Shown here piece by piece: positions 32,002-45,207 of a stretch of DNA of 64,000 nucleotides (within the stretch, counting starts at the first letter, position 1; each line of letters begins with the position of its first letter). This DNA is from Macrothele yani. Lineage: Eukaryota > Arthropoda > Arachnida > Araneae > Macrothelidae. A model generated the notes under the pieces. It searched no databases and had not been told where the DNA came from. It was given only the letters and a program-made list of their open reading frames with translations. The translations under genes and the position numbers were made by a program. Location of the stretch: assembly GCA_039090855.1 (NCBI GenBank), contig CM077006.1, forward strand, positions 52,461,336 to 52,525,335, read 5' to 3'.

Positions 32002-32332
32002 GACACCACCGGCAGGAAAGAGCTCGTTCTCTGTACTACGGAACTTTGGCAATGCTAAAAAGAACATTTTTTTGCTCTTTATCCACTTGAAAGTAACAAA
32101 GCATTTAAAAATGACAGTTATTTTCTAAAATAAGATCTAGGTTATTTTTCCTATTCCTTTGGACTGCTGGGTGATCCCGTGAATTGTAACTTTTCTGTAC
32201 GAAATGACTGTTCGGGATCAACATTGCGATTACGGATTATACGGCGATTTTCCCCCTTGATTTCACTGCCTGCGGGTTAAACGCCGCCACGGGTTATCGT
32301 AGGACTTTTTTTTTTAGTTCTTTTCCTGAATT
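32002..32332. other. No gene seen
   Basis: No recognised structure. Confidence 0.4.
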
Positions 32333-32542
32333 ATTTTTTTATTTGGAGGTTTAACGACCACCGTGAGCAACTCAATGGGCTATAAGCAGTCGCCCGTCCC
32401 TAATTTAGGGCCACTGGCTCTAGGGAAGGGAGAGAGCCAGAGCCGTAAAATAAACATATCTCCATGCCTCACCGGGATTCGAACCCGGACCCATCTCGGA
32501 CGAATGATCGGAAGCCATCGCTTAGACCACTGCGCCACCGGC
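32333..32542 (-). mobile_element. SINE-A copy
   Basis: Reverse copy with flanks TTTCCTGAATT (32322-32332) and TTTCCTGACTT (32543-32553). Confidence 0.92.
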
Positions 32543-32879
32543 TTTCCTGACTTTGTCTCCAGATTATACGAAGAAAAATACGGTATTTTTACTTTTGCCT
32601 TGATAATTTTTTCTGAAACTTAGCAGCAGAAAAACCGCTTCCAGGGCAGTTTATGGATAGCTAATCCGGCACTGTATTCCACTGGAGAGCGATGCAATTT
32701 TCAAGTTTTATCAAGAGATGTGTACATGGGCAACATTGAAGTAAAAGTAATTCAAGACCACAACGTGATTCCTGAAAACAAAGTATTTGTTTGTAGAATA
32801 TTTCTTCCTTAATTTCTGCGATATATCAAAATGCATGCTGAGAATTTCTCTGCCGGTAGAAAGTTTATTTTAATGCAGT

Positions 32880-35525
32880 TACAGTCCCCTTATCGCCGAT
32901 AGGTGGAGCTGTTCAAGTCCCACCCTCAAAAATTCCTCTCTTGTGCTATCAGCAAAAATTTTAAGTGAAAGGAAATTTTAATGAATGGGAGCGGGCTTAA
33001 CTTACTTAATACTGCGTTAGAGTCCGGAGTGATTGATTTTAGTATTAGTGATCGCAACCCTGTCTTCATTCATGCTCCAGTTTTTACAAATTACCATTAC
33101 TCAATTAACCACAAAACAATCTCCTATTGTGACTACATCACGTTAGCTGACCTAGTTTCTAATTTTGACTGAGACAAGTCGGGTATCTTCAATACAACTT
33201 GTCCAACTATAGCTACCGAAATTTTGCAAGGCATTTTGAATGATTTCCTTGAGATCACAACCGTTAACAAGGTAGTTAACACTAAATATGACATTAAGAT
33301 CCAATCTTGGATGACCAATGGAATCACTAGATCAATCAAAAAAAGTATAAGCTTCGTAAAAAAGTAGAAAGAATCCTTATAAGTCACTTACGTGATAAGT
33401 ATAAAAGGTATAATTATGCCCTAAGAAATATTATTCAGCATGCGAGAGTTGCTTATTACAACCTCGCTATTTCAGATGCAGGAAATAACTCATATCAAAA
33501 ATGGAAAATAATCAAATTAGCAATTAACAAACGATCCTGTGCTACTGAAACTCTGCTGACGTTAAAAGGAAATTCTGGTAATTTTAATGTTGATTCAAAA
33601 TCAGTCGCTGATGAATTCAACAATTACTTCATTAACATAGGTCATGATTTAGCATCTCAGCAAAACTTGCCCACAAATACTAAAGGTATCAAAATTCAAA
33701 ACTTCTTTATCCAAAATTAAGGAAGTTCCTTTTTCAATGTTTCTACGCCCTTTGGATGATACTGAAACCTATAATATTATCACTTCATTGTCCCTAAAAG
33801 GAAGTGCTGGTTCAGACAATATTAATAGCAGAGTCATAAAAGACTCTATCTCTATTTTAGTACCACTTATAACACATATTATTAATCTGAGTTTTTATTC
33901 AGGTCAGTTTCCTGACAGTCTGAAAATCGCTAAGGTTATTCCTATTTTTAAAAAAGGAGATAGGGAATCTACCTGTAATTACAGACCGATATCTTGTTAC
34001 CCATTTTGAGTAAGATTTTTGAAAGGTCTATTCACAGCAGAATGGTTTATTTTTTACACACCCATGGTATGCTCTCTTTGGAACAGTTCGGTTTCCAAAG
34101 AAACAGATCTACTGAAATGGCTGTTGCTAAGTTGTCAAACTTCATTTCCGAAGCACTAGATGACAGTTATTATACTATTTGTGTTTTTATTGACTTACAA
34201 AAAGCTTTCGACACGGTAAATCACGACATTCTGTTACATAAATTACCCAAATACGGTTTTCGTGTCAAAATTCTTTCCCTCTTAATGAGCTACCTCTCTC
34301 ATCGCAAACAGTATGTTACTGTAAATAAAATAAACTCCGATCTACTTAATATTTCATATGGAGTGCCTCAAGGTTCGGTATTGGGACCGTTACTGTTCCT
34401 GTTATATATTAATGACCTTCCAGTGTGCATGCAATCAACTCATGCTTTGCTATACGCTGATGACACTGTCATTTTTCAAAAATGTCATGATTTGCATAAG
34501 TTACAGATAATGATCAATAATGATCTCAAATTTATCTCATTGGTTATGCTCTAACAAATTATCACTTAATATTCTAAAAACCAACGCCGTATATTTTCGA
34601 AACGTTCATAAAAGAGAGGACATAAATAACTTTCCAGTCAGGATTAATGATATCCCCCTTAAAATTGTAGACAGACAAATTTCAGTATCTTGGTGTTTGG
34701 TTTGATGAATTATTTAACTGGAATACGCATGTTCAGTTTGTTTTAAAAAACGTTTCCTTACAGGTTGGCCTGCTTGGTAAAATTAAGCATCTCTTCCCTA
34801 TCAATGTCCTAAAAACATTTTACTATGGTTTTATTTATACCCATCTCTCCTATTGTCTGGAATCTTGGTATTCAAATATAAGTGCAAACAATAAGTTATG
34901 CTTGCTCAAATTACAGAAAAAATCTGTTCGCTATATGTTGAACATAGATTACATGTCTCATTCAAAACCATTATTTCTAAAACTAAATATTCTAAACATT
35001 CATGAAATTTTTACCTTGAAACTAGGTATCATGTTTTTTAAATAAATGCATCTTAAACTGCCTATTTTTCAATCTGACATCAAATATCTGGATTATTCTA
35101 TCTTAATCAGATCTGTTGCTAACAACAAATTATGTCAGCCGTGTGTTAGACTTAATTATGGTTTAAATATCATACTGTATAAAGCCATTATCCTATGGAA
35201 TAATCTCCTAGAGAGCATCAGATCCCTGGAAAATGTCAAAAAGTTTTCCTTGTCTCTGCGAAATTACATTGTAAATCATCCTGATCTCCATAACGAATCT
35301 CAATCCTATCATTAAATTGTAGTTCCAAGCATGCTGGTAACAGTGGTGCTTCTGTTATAACCATCTTACTTGCTTTCATATATGCCATATGTTTTATTCT
35401 TTTTCTTACATCTGATTGGGGGAATCGCCTTACAACCAATGTGTTTAGATTCCTCCTGGTGTATTGCATTTTCACATAACTGTAAGTTTTAAATGTGTGC
35501 AAAGAATAATTGTATTGTATTCACC
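32880..35525 (+). pseudogene. CR1/Jockey-like LINE ORF2, broken
   Basis: Remnant of an apurinic-type endonuclease (GVIDFSISDRNPVF near 33030) and a linker (SVADEFNNYFINIG near 33605). The RT domain follows: KGSAGSDNINSRVI, KVIPIFKKGD, NYRPIS, FGFQRNRSTEMAV, FIDLQKAFDTVNHDILL, YGVPQGSVLGPLLFLLYIND, then catalytic YADD (about 34457), SNKLSLNILKT and, out of frame, YLGVWFD. The C-terminal part has HLSYCLESWYSNIS and RLNYGLNIILYKA. Frameshifts occur near 34000, 34550 and 34690 and stops near 33170 and 35042. The motif spacing fits the CR1/L2/Jockey group rather than RTE. It is a different LINE family from the copies at 23-26 and 36-40 kb. Confidence 0.85.
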
Positions 35526-35529
35526 CGTT

Positions 35530-36437
35530 TATCTCGAGCTTATTTGTCCATGTTTGTTTAGAAATTGCGTAATTTCAGCACTCTTGCCCAAAACGTGTAA
35601 GAGATCTCCGCAGAGAGCAGTAAGTTGACAGATGGTCCGATGGCATTCGTTTGGGAGGTTTCGTAAGGAAGGTATTCCATTGTTCTCGCTCGCTCGCGGA
35701 TCTAAATCGTATCGGAACTTAGCCAAGGATAATTTAGATACAGACGAAGTCCTTGAAAAACGTTTAGACGCTCACTGAGACTTCAGTAACTAACGTCGAA
35801 GTCGGAGAAGTTTTCAATGAAACTTTTATGGATTTAATCTGTGGCTTTTCAAAACGGGATAGCAGCTCTGACGAACTACGTAAGTAATGCTTGTAACATT
35901 ATTTCGGACGCTAACCTTAAAATTACAGGTTGTGTATTTAAGTTTGTAAAGAACTTTGAAGTTAGGTACCCCGAAACACCAGGAAGTAAACAACAAAATT
36001 TCCAAGCTAAGAGTTTTTAAGTGTCAAAAACGATGTGAAATTTATTGAATCTAGCATCCGCACTCACAATTTCCGACCTTGATTAACCCAACCGAAGCGC
36101 GTACTGGATAATTAGTGAGAATAAAAAATTAACTTCTATTATTTCAAACATATCGAAATTCTGGGTTTTTAGTAAAGAATAAAAGAGATATTTTTAAGTA
36201 AGATTTTCGGGTAGTACTCTCACCTACTATAGCCGTAGTCTGAAGAAGGGTAGAGGTAATACGCGAAAATTTGACTTAAAATTTTCCTTTATTCCTTAGC
36301 AAAAACCCCATGATTTTGAAATAGTTGTAATGTATTAAGTCTAGGAATAGCTAAGATATCAATTATTTATTTTTTATGCTCTTCTTTACGCGCACCAGCA
36401 CGAATACTATTTTTGTTTAATGTTAGTAGCACTTTTT
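35530..36437. other. No gene seen
   Basis: Short frames on both strands without family resemblance. A GAAGAAGGGTAGAGGTAATA segment at about 36242 looks like old LINE tail DNA, but this is uncertain. Confidence 0.4.
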
Positions 36438-38320
36438 GATATCTGCTGTCCAAATTAAATTTAGGTATCTGTTATCTCCAGCTCTTCCCCATCAATCGAT
36501 AAAAGTTTGTTTCTTGTTAAAAGCATTGTACATCAGTTTCGTCTTCTGAAAGTTTATTTTTAATCCCACTTTTTTACTCTTGTCAACAAATACCTGGATT
36601 ATGCTCTACTAATCAGAAGTGGTAGTTGCAGAAATGATTATGTCATCAGCAAAACGAAGGCGAGTTAAATAATCTCCATTGATCTTTATCCTTTTGTTTT
36701 TCCAGTTAAATAATTGAAAGACACTTTGCCATGTAGCATTAAAGAGTTTGGGATATATGGTGTCACCCTGACTCACTCTCTTTCCAGTTTCTATTGGTAC
36801 TGTGTCCTTTTATAACCAAACGTTTGCACTTGAATTTTCATAGATGTTATTAATAATACTAATGTATGCATCTTTAATACCGCAGGGTTTCAAAGCCATT
36901 GTAACTGCTGATGGTTTCACGGAATCAAAGGCCCTTTCATAATCAATAAAAGCCATACATAATGGAGTTCACATTCCCCCGTTCTTTTAATTAGTTCTCT
37001 GAGTACATGGATATGATCTATAGTGCTGTTGCCACTACTGAATGCACCTTGTGCTCTCTGTTGAGCCACGTCCAGTGTTACCTGCAAGCGATGTGAAAGA
37101 ACCTTAGTGAAGATTTTTAAACCACTGATAGGATTCTGATGGGTCTATAGTTTCTGATATTCTCAATGTCACCTTTTTTTGTAGCAGGATCATTGTAGCA
37201 TTGTTCCAATCCTCAGGAATCTTCCATTCATTGAGACAATTCTGAAAACTTGGGCGAGTCTGGTTTCAATTTCTCCACTTGCTTCTTGTAAAATGTCCAG
37301 TAATTTCATCTTCTTCTGGAGCTTTCCCCCGTTTCATGTTCTTAATTGCATGTGTAACTTCTGTCGGGAGGACTGGATGGACTTTGGTATTGGTACCTGT
37401 TTACAATGTATGGAGTAGATGTATCATCACTTTCATATAGTTTTGAGCAGAAATATTTCACTCTTGTCAAAATTCCGCCTTTATTTCTTGTTACAGTACC
37501 ATCTTCTGTTCTCAGTGCATTAACCTGTTTTCATCCCTTACTGAGATGTCCATTTGCTCTCTTCAGGCTTTGGTTGTTTTCAAATGCTTCTCTCACTAGT
37601 TCACCGTTGAATTTCCTTATGTCTTCAGTGATACTTTTTCGTACTGTCTTGCATAGCTCTATACATTCCACTTTGGCAGTAACATCTTTTTTATTTGTCC
37701 TCATCTTCCTTCTCTTTTGCATCAGCATTTTTGTTTTTCCTGATATTTTCTTTATATGCAACTTGTTCTTAGTACGACCTATTTTTCTTACTGTTTACAT
37801 AAGCGGCTGGGTGAGTTTTCTGTTAACTTCCAAAATGTCAACTTCTTCTGATGTGTTAGGCCTTCTAAAGCAGATAAACTGTTTCTCAGTTCCGATTTTA
37901 AGGTGTTATAATGCTTTTTAAGGTTGATAATATCAATGCATTTTGTTTGTTTTTTGAGCTTGCCACGTTCAAGTTTAGTGTTGAGGTTCATCTTACATAC
38001 CATTCTAGGGTCACTGCTTGTGTTTAACCTGTTCAACAGACTGCAGTCCTCAGAGGTAAATTTTTTGTTACACATAAAATCAATTTCACTTGTCATCCCA
38101 TTGGGATGCTTCCATGTCCATTTCCTATGTGGCTTTTTCTTGTAAAAGGAGTTCATGATGAAAAAACTTTCTGCCTCTGCAAGTTCTAAGCGAGTAGTTT
38201 TACGCTGGTTTCTGTTCCCATAATCGAATTTACCTACCGAAGTTTCATTCAGTTGCTGTTGCCCTACTTTTGCAATGAAATCACCCATAATGGTCTTCAA
38301 GTGATGTTTGCCTTTGCTAT
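36438..38320 (-). pseudogene. RTE-like LINE, copy 4, with endonuclease part
   Basis: Degenerate minus-strand copy. The high-coordinate end (38300-37800) is the C-terminal half of the AP-type endonuclease: GDFIAKVG, NSFYKKKPHRKWTWKHPNG and SEIDFM correspond to the family's GDFNAKVG, N-S-F-F and IDF motifs. A linker (37761-37531) follows. The RT part (37510-36438) is recognisable only by nucleotide similarity to the other RTE-like copies and is full of frameshifts. Its 3' end is missing. It is the only RTE-like copy here that retains endonuclease sequence. Confidence 0.78.
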
Positions 38321-38404
38321 TTAGATGTGGAATTTCCTCCTAAAATTCTTCAGTTTCTTCCTTAGGATGACTTGTGGTAAGTGCGTATGCTTGAATAATT
38401 TGAT

Positions 38405-39920
38405 ATATACATCATCATCATCATTGCCAACCATTATGAATCCACTGCTGGACGAAAGTCTCCTCAAGTTTCTTACACAACGGTCTGTCTTGTGCCAGTC
38501 TCCTTGTTACTCCTGCATACTTCCGAATTTCATCCACCCATCTCCCATGTGGCCTTCTTCTGGGTATTTTCCTGTCCCTTGGAATCCAATCAAACATTTC
38601 GGCTGTCCATCGATGGTCTGTCCTTCTGGCAATATGTCCAGCCCATTGCCATTTAAGGGATTTTACTCTGATCATGATGTCTTCCACTCTTGTCATTTTT
38701 CGGATCCACGATTTCCTCTTTTTGTCTCTCCTGGTTACACCAAGCATGCACCTCTCCATGCTGCTTTGAGTTGTCTGCAGTCTTTGTATGTCTTTTTTAG
38801 TTAAGGTCCATGTCTCTGCTCCATACGTAAGCACTGGAAGGATGCATTGAACAAACACCTTTCTTTTTAGACATCATGGCATATTGCTCTTGAAAATTAT
38901 ACTGTTTCTTCCAAAAAGCTCTCCAGGCAAGTTTTATAAGCCGAATTAATTTCTTCGTCAATGTGACCCTCACTTGATATCTGCTGTCTAAGATAAATGT
39001 AGGTATTGGTTATCTCCAGCTTTTCCCCATCAATCAATAGATCTTCATTTCTAGTAAAAGCATTGTACATCACTTTTGTCTTCTGAATGTTCATTTTTAA
39101 TCCCACATCTTTACTCTTGTCAGCAAGTTCCTGGATCATACTCTGAAGCTCTGATGAGGTAGTTGCAAAAATGACTACGTCGTCGGCAAGACAAAGGTGA
39201 GTTAGATAATCTCCATTAATCTTTATCCCTTTGTTTTCTCAGTTCAGTTATTGAACGATATTTTCCAAAGTGGCATTAAAGAGTTTGGGAGATATCGTGT
39301 CGCCTTGTCTCACTCCCTTTCCAATTTTTATAGGTGCTGTATTCTCAAATAGCCGAATCTTTGCACCTGCATTTTCATAGATGTTATTAATAATATTAAT
39401 GTATGCATCTTCAATGCCGCAGGATTTCAGAGCCATTGTAACTGCTGATGGTTTCACCGAATCAAAGGCTTTTTCATAATCGATAAAAGCCATGCAGAAT
39501 GGAAGTTCATATTCCCTCGCTCTTTCCATTAGTTCTCTCAGTACGTGGATATGATCTATTGTGCTGTAGCCACTCCTGAATCCAGCTTGTTCTCTTGGTT
39601 GCGCTATGTCCAGTGTCACCTTCAAGCGGTGTGAAAGAACTTTAGTGAAGATTTTATAAGCCACTGATAGGAAGCTGATAGGTCTGTAGTTCCAGAGATC
39701 CTCAATGTCACCTTTTTTATGTAGCAGGATCATTGTAGCATTGTTCCAATCCTCAGGAATCTTCCCTTCATTAAGGCATCGAGTGAAAATTTGGGCGAGT
39801 ACTGTTTCGGTTTCTCCACTTGCTTCTTGTATGATGTCTACGGTAATTCCATCTTCTCCTGGAGCTTTTCCCCGTTTCATGTTCTTGATTGCATTTGCAA
39901 CTTCTGCTGGGAGGACCAAA
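38405..39920 (-). pseudogene. RTE-like LINE, copy 3, with ATG-repeat tail
   Basis: 5'-truncated copy starting at VLPAEVANAIKNMKRGKAPG (39920-39860). NYRPISFLSVAYKIFTKVLS, FIDYEKAFDSV and VRQGDTISPKLFNATLENI follow. The FADD region near 39180 is damaged, then come SKDVGLKMNIQKTKVMYNAF and GAETWTLTKKDIQRLQ. The 3' end is ETFVQQWIHNG followed by a (GAT)n tail (38405-38420), the usual RTE-type microsatellite tail. Frameshifts near 39245 and 38890. It abuts copy 4 in the same orientation. Confidence 0.87.
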
Positions 39921-39930
39921 GTGGCACTAA

Positions 39931-41714
39931 ATATGAAAATTACTCTTTTGAATAAGTTAGACAAATTTCATGATCATTGTAAGACCGTAAGATGTTCCGG
40001 AAAACGATTATCACGAAAACTAGAATTAGGACGAATAAAAAAAAATGACTCTAGTCTGCAAGATTTTTATAACATAAACAAATGTAGCTGTTTTTTACTA
40101 ATTTTTGTTGGCTAGTGTAATTGATCATAACGAGAATATTAAATTTATAAAACTATGCGAAGAAAGATATATTTTTTTTAATTTAGCCGTACTCAGAATA
40201 CTGCTTTATGAGATCACCATTCGTTTACTTTATCTGGTGAATGAAGGACAAGGGCGTTCTTAAGGGGTTTGGGTCCGCACCCGGTGACTCTCCCCGTGTA
40301 TGCGCCACTGCGTAACCTTTATCTGATTAAGGGGCAAAACAATGTGTCCCGGAATCCGTGGTAACAGAAATATATCCAGGTGAAATGCTTTGCGATTTCT
40401 AATGGAGTAGAAAACCACACTGTGTTAAGGAATTCGTTTCAGCAGACATCAAACATGTGTATATACCAATAGATGAATTGCCAGGATCTCCTAATGACTG
40501 AATTTCATTTATAGCACAGTGTGTCGCAACGCCATCTCTTAAAGATTTAAGTTATGTGCTTTTTCCTTTTTATGAAAGGTAGTCTTCTCTTATAGACTTC
40601 TGAAAAAACAGCAAGATTTTATTGCTGAAATAAAAACTTATGATTACATAAAACCCTATTGCCAGTGCGCGTTGTAAATCAATTAATTCTGTCGATCGAG
40701 GTATCTTGCATTCACAGCCGTGCGGTCGTTCTCTTTCATGCATAGTCGTTTCATCATAATCCTGCGAGCTTATTTATGGTTGGTCCTGTGACGTAGTGTT
40801 TAGAAGCATTCCTGTCCGGGGGATCCTACCAAGTGTTTCCACATCGTTTTCCAAACACACGAGAAAAACCCATTTTGGATGAAGAATTTGGGTTTTCACT
40901 GGAAACCCACCCAGAAATCAACAAAAGCAAAAACTCACTGATGTTAACTAACAATACTATTTTTTTGGCAAAATAACCATATTCTTTCCTCATCCAAGAT
41001 CATGCATCGATTTTTTCAGCTTTTGTTTTGTTCGATTTCTCTTTATGATTCATTCATGGATCTTCCAAAACTTCAGGCGTTTTTCATAGGTCAACTTTTT
41101 TTAACTGCAGGGTCCGTCCTCAGTTTTACTTAATTTGATCTCGTGCACGATGTTTTTAATTTCATTCACTACTACTGCTCTGCTTAGAGAGATCGATAAT
41201 GTGGAATGCAAACAAACTTTTACAGTCGTGTTTTTATCAGCGCAGGCTGCACGCGAAAGGATCATTTTACTTTTCTGCGTTTAGGAATGCTCGTGATGTG
41301 TAGGCTAGCATTACTTGCATCAGTATATGCGGGAACCACAAGTGCAGAACTGAAGCCTCTGTTCTCTCAAATTTGCATCCCAAATGATTTTCTTTGAAAC
41401 GGTACTTTGAAAGTAGGTGCACAAATTGTAGTTTTAGAGATGCTTCTTTATGAAAAGCACTTATTTCTAAAATGCATTACGCAGAAGCACATAAAACTTT
41501 TTAGCCCCTAGTTTATATCCATTTTGTCATTGGTATTCTGGTGACTGAACAAGGTGAGGAAGCTACTTTCTCGTACCAAGGACTTGAAAGACAAGGGCAT
41601 ATTATCTTCGGTTTTGGTTCTTAACAGCTTCATGGAGCCGGCAACTCTTAATTTTTAACAAGGCAGTGAATTAAGGCGTGATTCACAGAAAAGAACCCTG
41701 CAGGAATAGACCTT
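39931..41714. other. No gene seen
   Basis: About 1.8 kb of AT-rich DNA without recognised protein or repeat family. The longest frames are too short and unlike known proteins. Confidence 0.45.
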
Positions 41715-41723
41715 CACAAATCT

Positions 41724-41923
41724 TTGTTTGTTTGGGGTGTTTAATGACCACCGTGTGCATCTCGATAAGATGTAAGCAGTCACCCTTCTTTCATTTAGGG
41801 CCACTGGCTCTAGGGAAGGGACATAGCCAGGGCCGTACGACATACACATCCATGCCTCACCGGGATTTGAACCTCGACAAATTGTGGACGAATGGTCAGC
41901 GCTTAGTATGCCACGGGAACGGC
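41724..41923 (-). mobile_element. SINE-A copy, old
   Basis: Divergent reverse copy (GGATTTGAACC in place of the B-box complement, ATTTAGGGCCACTGGCTC in the body). Flanks CACAAATCT (41715-41723) and CACAAGAAATCT (from 41924) are a damaged duplication. Confidence 0.85.
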
Positions 41924-41937
41924 CACAAGAAATCTGG

Positions 41938-42154
41938 GCCGCTCCAGTGGTCAAGTGGTTCCATGCGTTGACTTCTAAGCATTCGCTCTAGATGGGTCCG
42001 GGTTCGAATCCTGAATAAGGCATGTGTGGTGTTTTTGTCCTGTAGCGCTGGTTCTCTCTCCTTTCCCTAGAGCCAGTGGCCTTAAGTTAGGAACGGACAA
42101 CTGCTCATAGTCCATTGAGTTTCTCGCGGTGGACGTTAAACCACCAGACAAAAA
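41938..42154 (+). mobile_element. SINE-A copy, old, head to head with the previous
   Basis: B box GGTTCGAATCC is kept, the A box is altered, and the body shows several substitutions. Flanks AGAAATCTG and AGAATCTG. With the neighbour it forms an inverted pair meeting at the tRNA-like heads. Confidence 0.85.
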
Positions 42155-42428
42155 AGAATCTGCTCCACATTGTAAATCTCCCCTAAAGGAAAATTCCTTT
42201 GCAAAATAGTACCCCACCTTTTCGTATGAGGGACAGTGCGCAGACTGCATTTTATACAAAATATCTAATGTCGGGAGATTTCTGAGGTCAGTATTTCCAT
42301 TTCCACCCTCAATTTCTAATGTGGAGCACTTCTACAGGTAGCAGAAAGATGTGTGAAAGATTTCCGTGGTCACCATTTTTCATTTTTACTGGAACTTTTT
42401 AATGTGGTAAAACTTGTGTTAGTACTAA

Positions 42429-42990
42429 AACAAGTTAGTAAAATCATGCAATGCATTGATTATGATACGCGTTCCAACATACCGGAAATCATTACTCAAG
42501 TTATGAGGGGCTGTGGAATAAATCTTGGTCCTGTGTCCTGACCTTTGATCCCACTTCGATTATATTCAACAGAACCGGTAAAGTATACTTTCGGAACAGC
42601 ATGATAAAGTTTTGTCTCAATCGAAGCATTTTTACGTAAGTTATAGCGCAAAAGGGCAATGGAATGGATCCAGATCCCATGTCCTGACCTTTGACCTCAC
42701 TTAGCCCATTTTCAATAGGGTTCGTCCCCATGTGGTTCCCTAAGACATACTAAAATTTCCTTGAAATCAAGCTATTTATGCAAGTTATGACGCAGAAGGG
42801 CAATGGAATGGATCTCGCTCCTATATCGTGACCTTTGACCCCATTTCGTTCGTTTTCAATAGGTCCCCAGGTGGTCCCTTACCACATACTAAAATTTCAT
42901 CGAATTCGAACCATTTTTACGCGAGTTTTCGTGCGAACGGACGGACAAAGCTGGTGCATATGCTTCTTCAACCTTCGGTTGGAAAGCGTA
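42429..42990 (-). mobile_element. HINE-like repeat, copy 4
   Basis: Complete in outline: the 3' end (AACAAGTTAGTAAAATCATGC) at 42429, three to four monomers, then the 5' hairpin ending GGTTGGAAAGCGTA at 42990. The GTCCG spacer is shortened. Confidence 0.87.
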
Positions 42991-44340
42991 AATGATGCTG
43001 ATTTGCGAGATTTTCCCATTATGTAGACTTCTGTTATGACTCACAGTCAAGTTGCACGAAAGCCCACTGCAAACGTGACCACTGAACAAAAACACTTCTT
43101 CAATATTTGCTCAATTTACACATCATCTGTTTCGATTTTTATCATGTGCTCCCACTGGGTTGAGAGAGGTGGGGACCGCAGTTACAGTTATACCAATTTT
43201 ACTGATTTTACTTTAGTAATAAAATATAACCTCATACGTGGAAAACTTTCTTTGTCGACTAGTCGGACACATGAGATTTTTTTTTTTTTTTTTTTGATGA
43301 TGATGATCCTGTGGTAAAAACCTTGTTGGAACGGAGGCAAGAATAGTTACCATTGTTGATAACAGCAATTTAATGCGTCAGTGTTCTAAGTTGACGACTT
43401 ATAACTCTGATGTGTTTACCAAGAAGATAGCTAAGAAAGCGTGTGAGAATGTAATAAGTCAGTTCCCTCTTAGGCCTCTTTCACGCAGAACGTGCGCTGC
43501 CCTCATATAAGGGCGGGCTCCCTGGACTTCGCTTTCACACGAGCGGCCTGCAACAAAGTTTTGCCCGCATATTAAAACTATTTTTTGAAAGGTGCTCATG
43601 TCGCTATCGAATGAAAACCTGTCTATTTTGTGTCTGTGTTTTTTGAGAAGAAAATTAAAAACGTTAGGGAAGAAAAATAAAATTTGTAGTTGTGCTCTTA
43701 GTTAACAAGTAAAAAAAATCTACTCATTCAAAATTTACATTTAACAAATGGATGAATAATTTTTTATTACTTGTATTGAAATTAAATTCACAATTCAATA
43801 AATTTTTACCTGATTTTTAATATACCCTACAATTCTATTTTACTACAAAACAAAAAAAGGAAAGCAACCACACCGTTCAAACCAAGTCCATGACATTAGA
43901 GAGATTAGTTCCCTCTGTTTGTGACGTCAGTCTCATGTTACACCGCCTGACACGTCGGTGTCGTGTTTGACGTCACATACGAATGAAAACCTGTCTTTTG
44001 GAAAACAATCGGAAGCTTTGATTTTCACGTGACGTCACTAAGAGAGGAAACTCATCTTTCCGATATCATTTTCTTATGTTTTGTAGGCGGCCTTTGTTCA
44101 AACACTTGACAAACTGGGAAGTTTCGGGCAGATGCAGTTCGCATCCACGTCGTGACCTGCATTCTGTTCAATTAATAAAACAAGTAAGTTGCTTATGCGT
44201 GCCTGCAGCAAAGTTTTGACATCGACGGAAACATGGAAAGTGCACTCATTCGAGAAAACAGATTTGTCTCAGGAAAGATTCAGCACTTGCAATGCTCTCC
44301 AACATCTCTTCAGCAAACTATTTACATTTCACATGATCAT
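42991..44340. other. No gene seen; T-run and CRE-like sites
   Basis: T-run at about 43278-43296 followed by a short GAT repeat. Several TGACGTCA-like octamers between 43920 and 44040. A segment CAGCAAAGTTTTG-type near 44208 resembles CAACAAAGTTTTG near 43551; a small MITE is possible but ends were not found. Confidence 0.4.
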
Positions 44341-44837
44341 CTAGGTTATGTGATGGGTTATCTGCATTTTAAACGAGTGCATTTCTAATCTCTGACGTAA
44401 CACTCTATGCATTGAAGACTTAGAGATGGCCAGTTGTCGTGCTGTTTGTCTGATTGACTTTCGAGGGATACGAGTGAATGTCTTACAATCCCCCCCCCCT
44501 TTCTGGAACCAGCAATGGTCGCCCATGGCTTTTCTTTGTAAGGACGCTACCAGTTTCCTTGAATGATTGTTTGTACCACTTGATGTTGTTACGTGTGGGC
44601 GGTTTGGTCCCATATTTTGTCCTAAACTTCCGCTGAACCTGCGTTTCGGATCGGGCTTCAATAAACCACTCCTCAATCTGTGGTTTCTTCGCAGGATCCA
44701 TTGGGTACACTTCTAGAAATCTTGAGGGTATTCCTTACCACCTACAACAAACAGAATGCTGATATTAGTTTTGTATCCAAAATTATAATCATTGGAAATT
44801 GGTTAAGGGCAGTTGCTAGGTATTTTTGGACGCCCTG
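44341..44837 (-). pseudogene. Transposase N-terminus (DUF4817 type), truncated
   Basis: Minus-strand frames give EEWFIEARSETQVQRKFRTK, then WYKQSFKETGSVLTKKSHGRP. After a frameshift at the C-run (44490-44498) comes KSIRQTARQLAISKSSMHRVLRQ. These are the paired helix-turn-helix domains seen in DUF4817-containing mariner/Tc1-like transposases. The high-coordinate tip (reverse complement CAGGGCGTCCAAAAATA, 44837-44821, beside TA) is a plausible terminal repeat. The catalytic domain is absent. Confidence 0.75.
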
Positions 44838-44839
44838 TA

Positions 44840-45207
44840 CAGGGATGTGTGTCTTGCTTTAAATATAGCAAGATGTACGTTCAAGCAGCTTTTAGATATT
44901 AGAATGAAGAGAAATGTTCACTAAGTTTGTTTTCTTAATCATCAAGAAGGTCGCAGTTTCAACAGGTCGGTAGCTAGGTCTCAGAACCTGGGGTCGGGGG
45001 GGAGACTAATCTCGGGAGCTGTGTTCAACGACAAACTATATTCATCCACGAATACAGAGGCAAGTTTTTTCTATTTCCATTCCTTTTGCTAATTTACTTC
45101 ACTAATGAACAATTTCTCCATGCTGAAAGTAAAAAAAAAAAAAAAAATATTCAAAATATAAAAAACGGGAGAGAAGGGGAGAAAACTCTAAATTCCTTTG
45201 AAATATA
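44840..45207. other. No gene seen
   Basis: Contains an A-run at about 45130-45146. Confidence 0.4.

Noticed and set aside
35529..35726. 65-residue minus-strand frame
   Set aside because: Short, no recognised motif, in the tail region of a LINE.
35800..35890. Plus-strand segment before GTAAGTAATG at 35880 as an exon with splice donor
   Set aside because: No start, no acceptor and no protein similarity; GTAAGT occurs by chance at this frequency.
43920..44040. Cluster of TGACGTCA-like octamers as a regulatory module
   Set aside because: No nearby gene, and TGACGTCA also occurs inside the MITE centres, so it may be repeat-derived.
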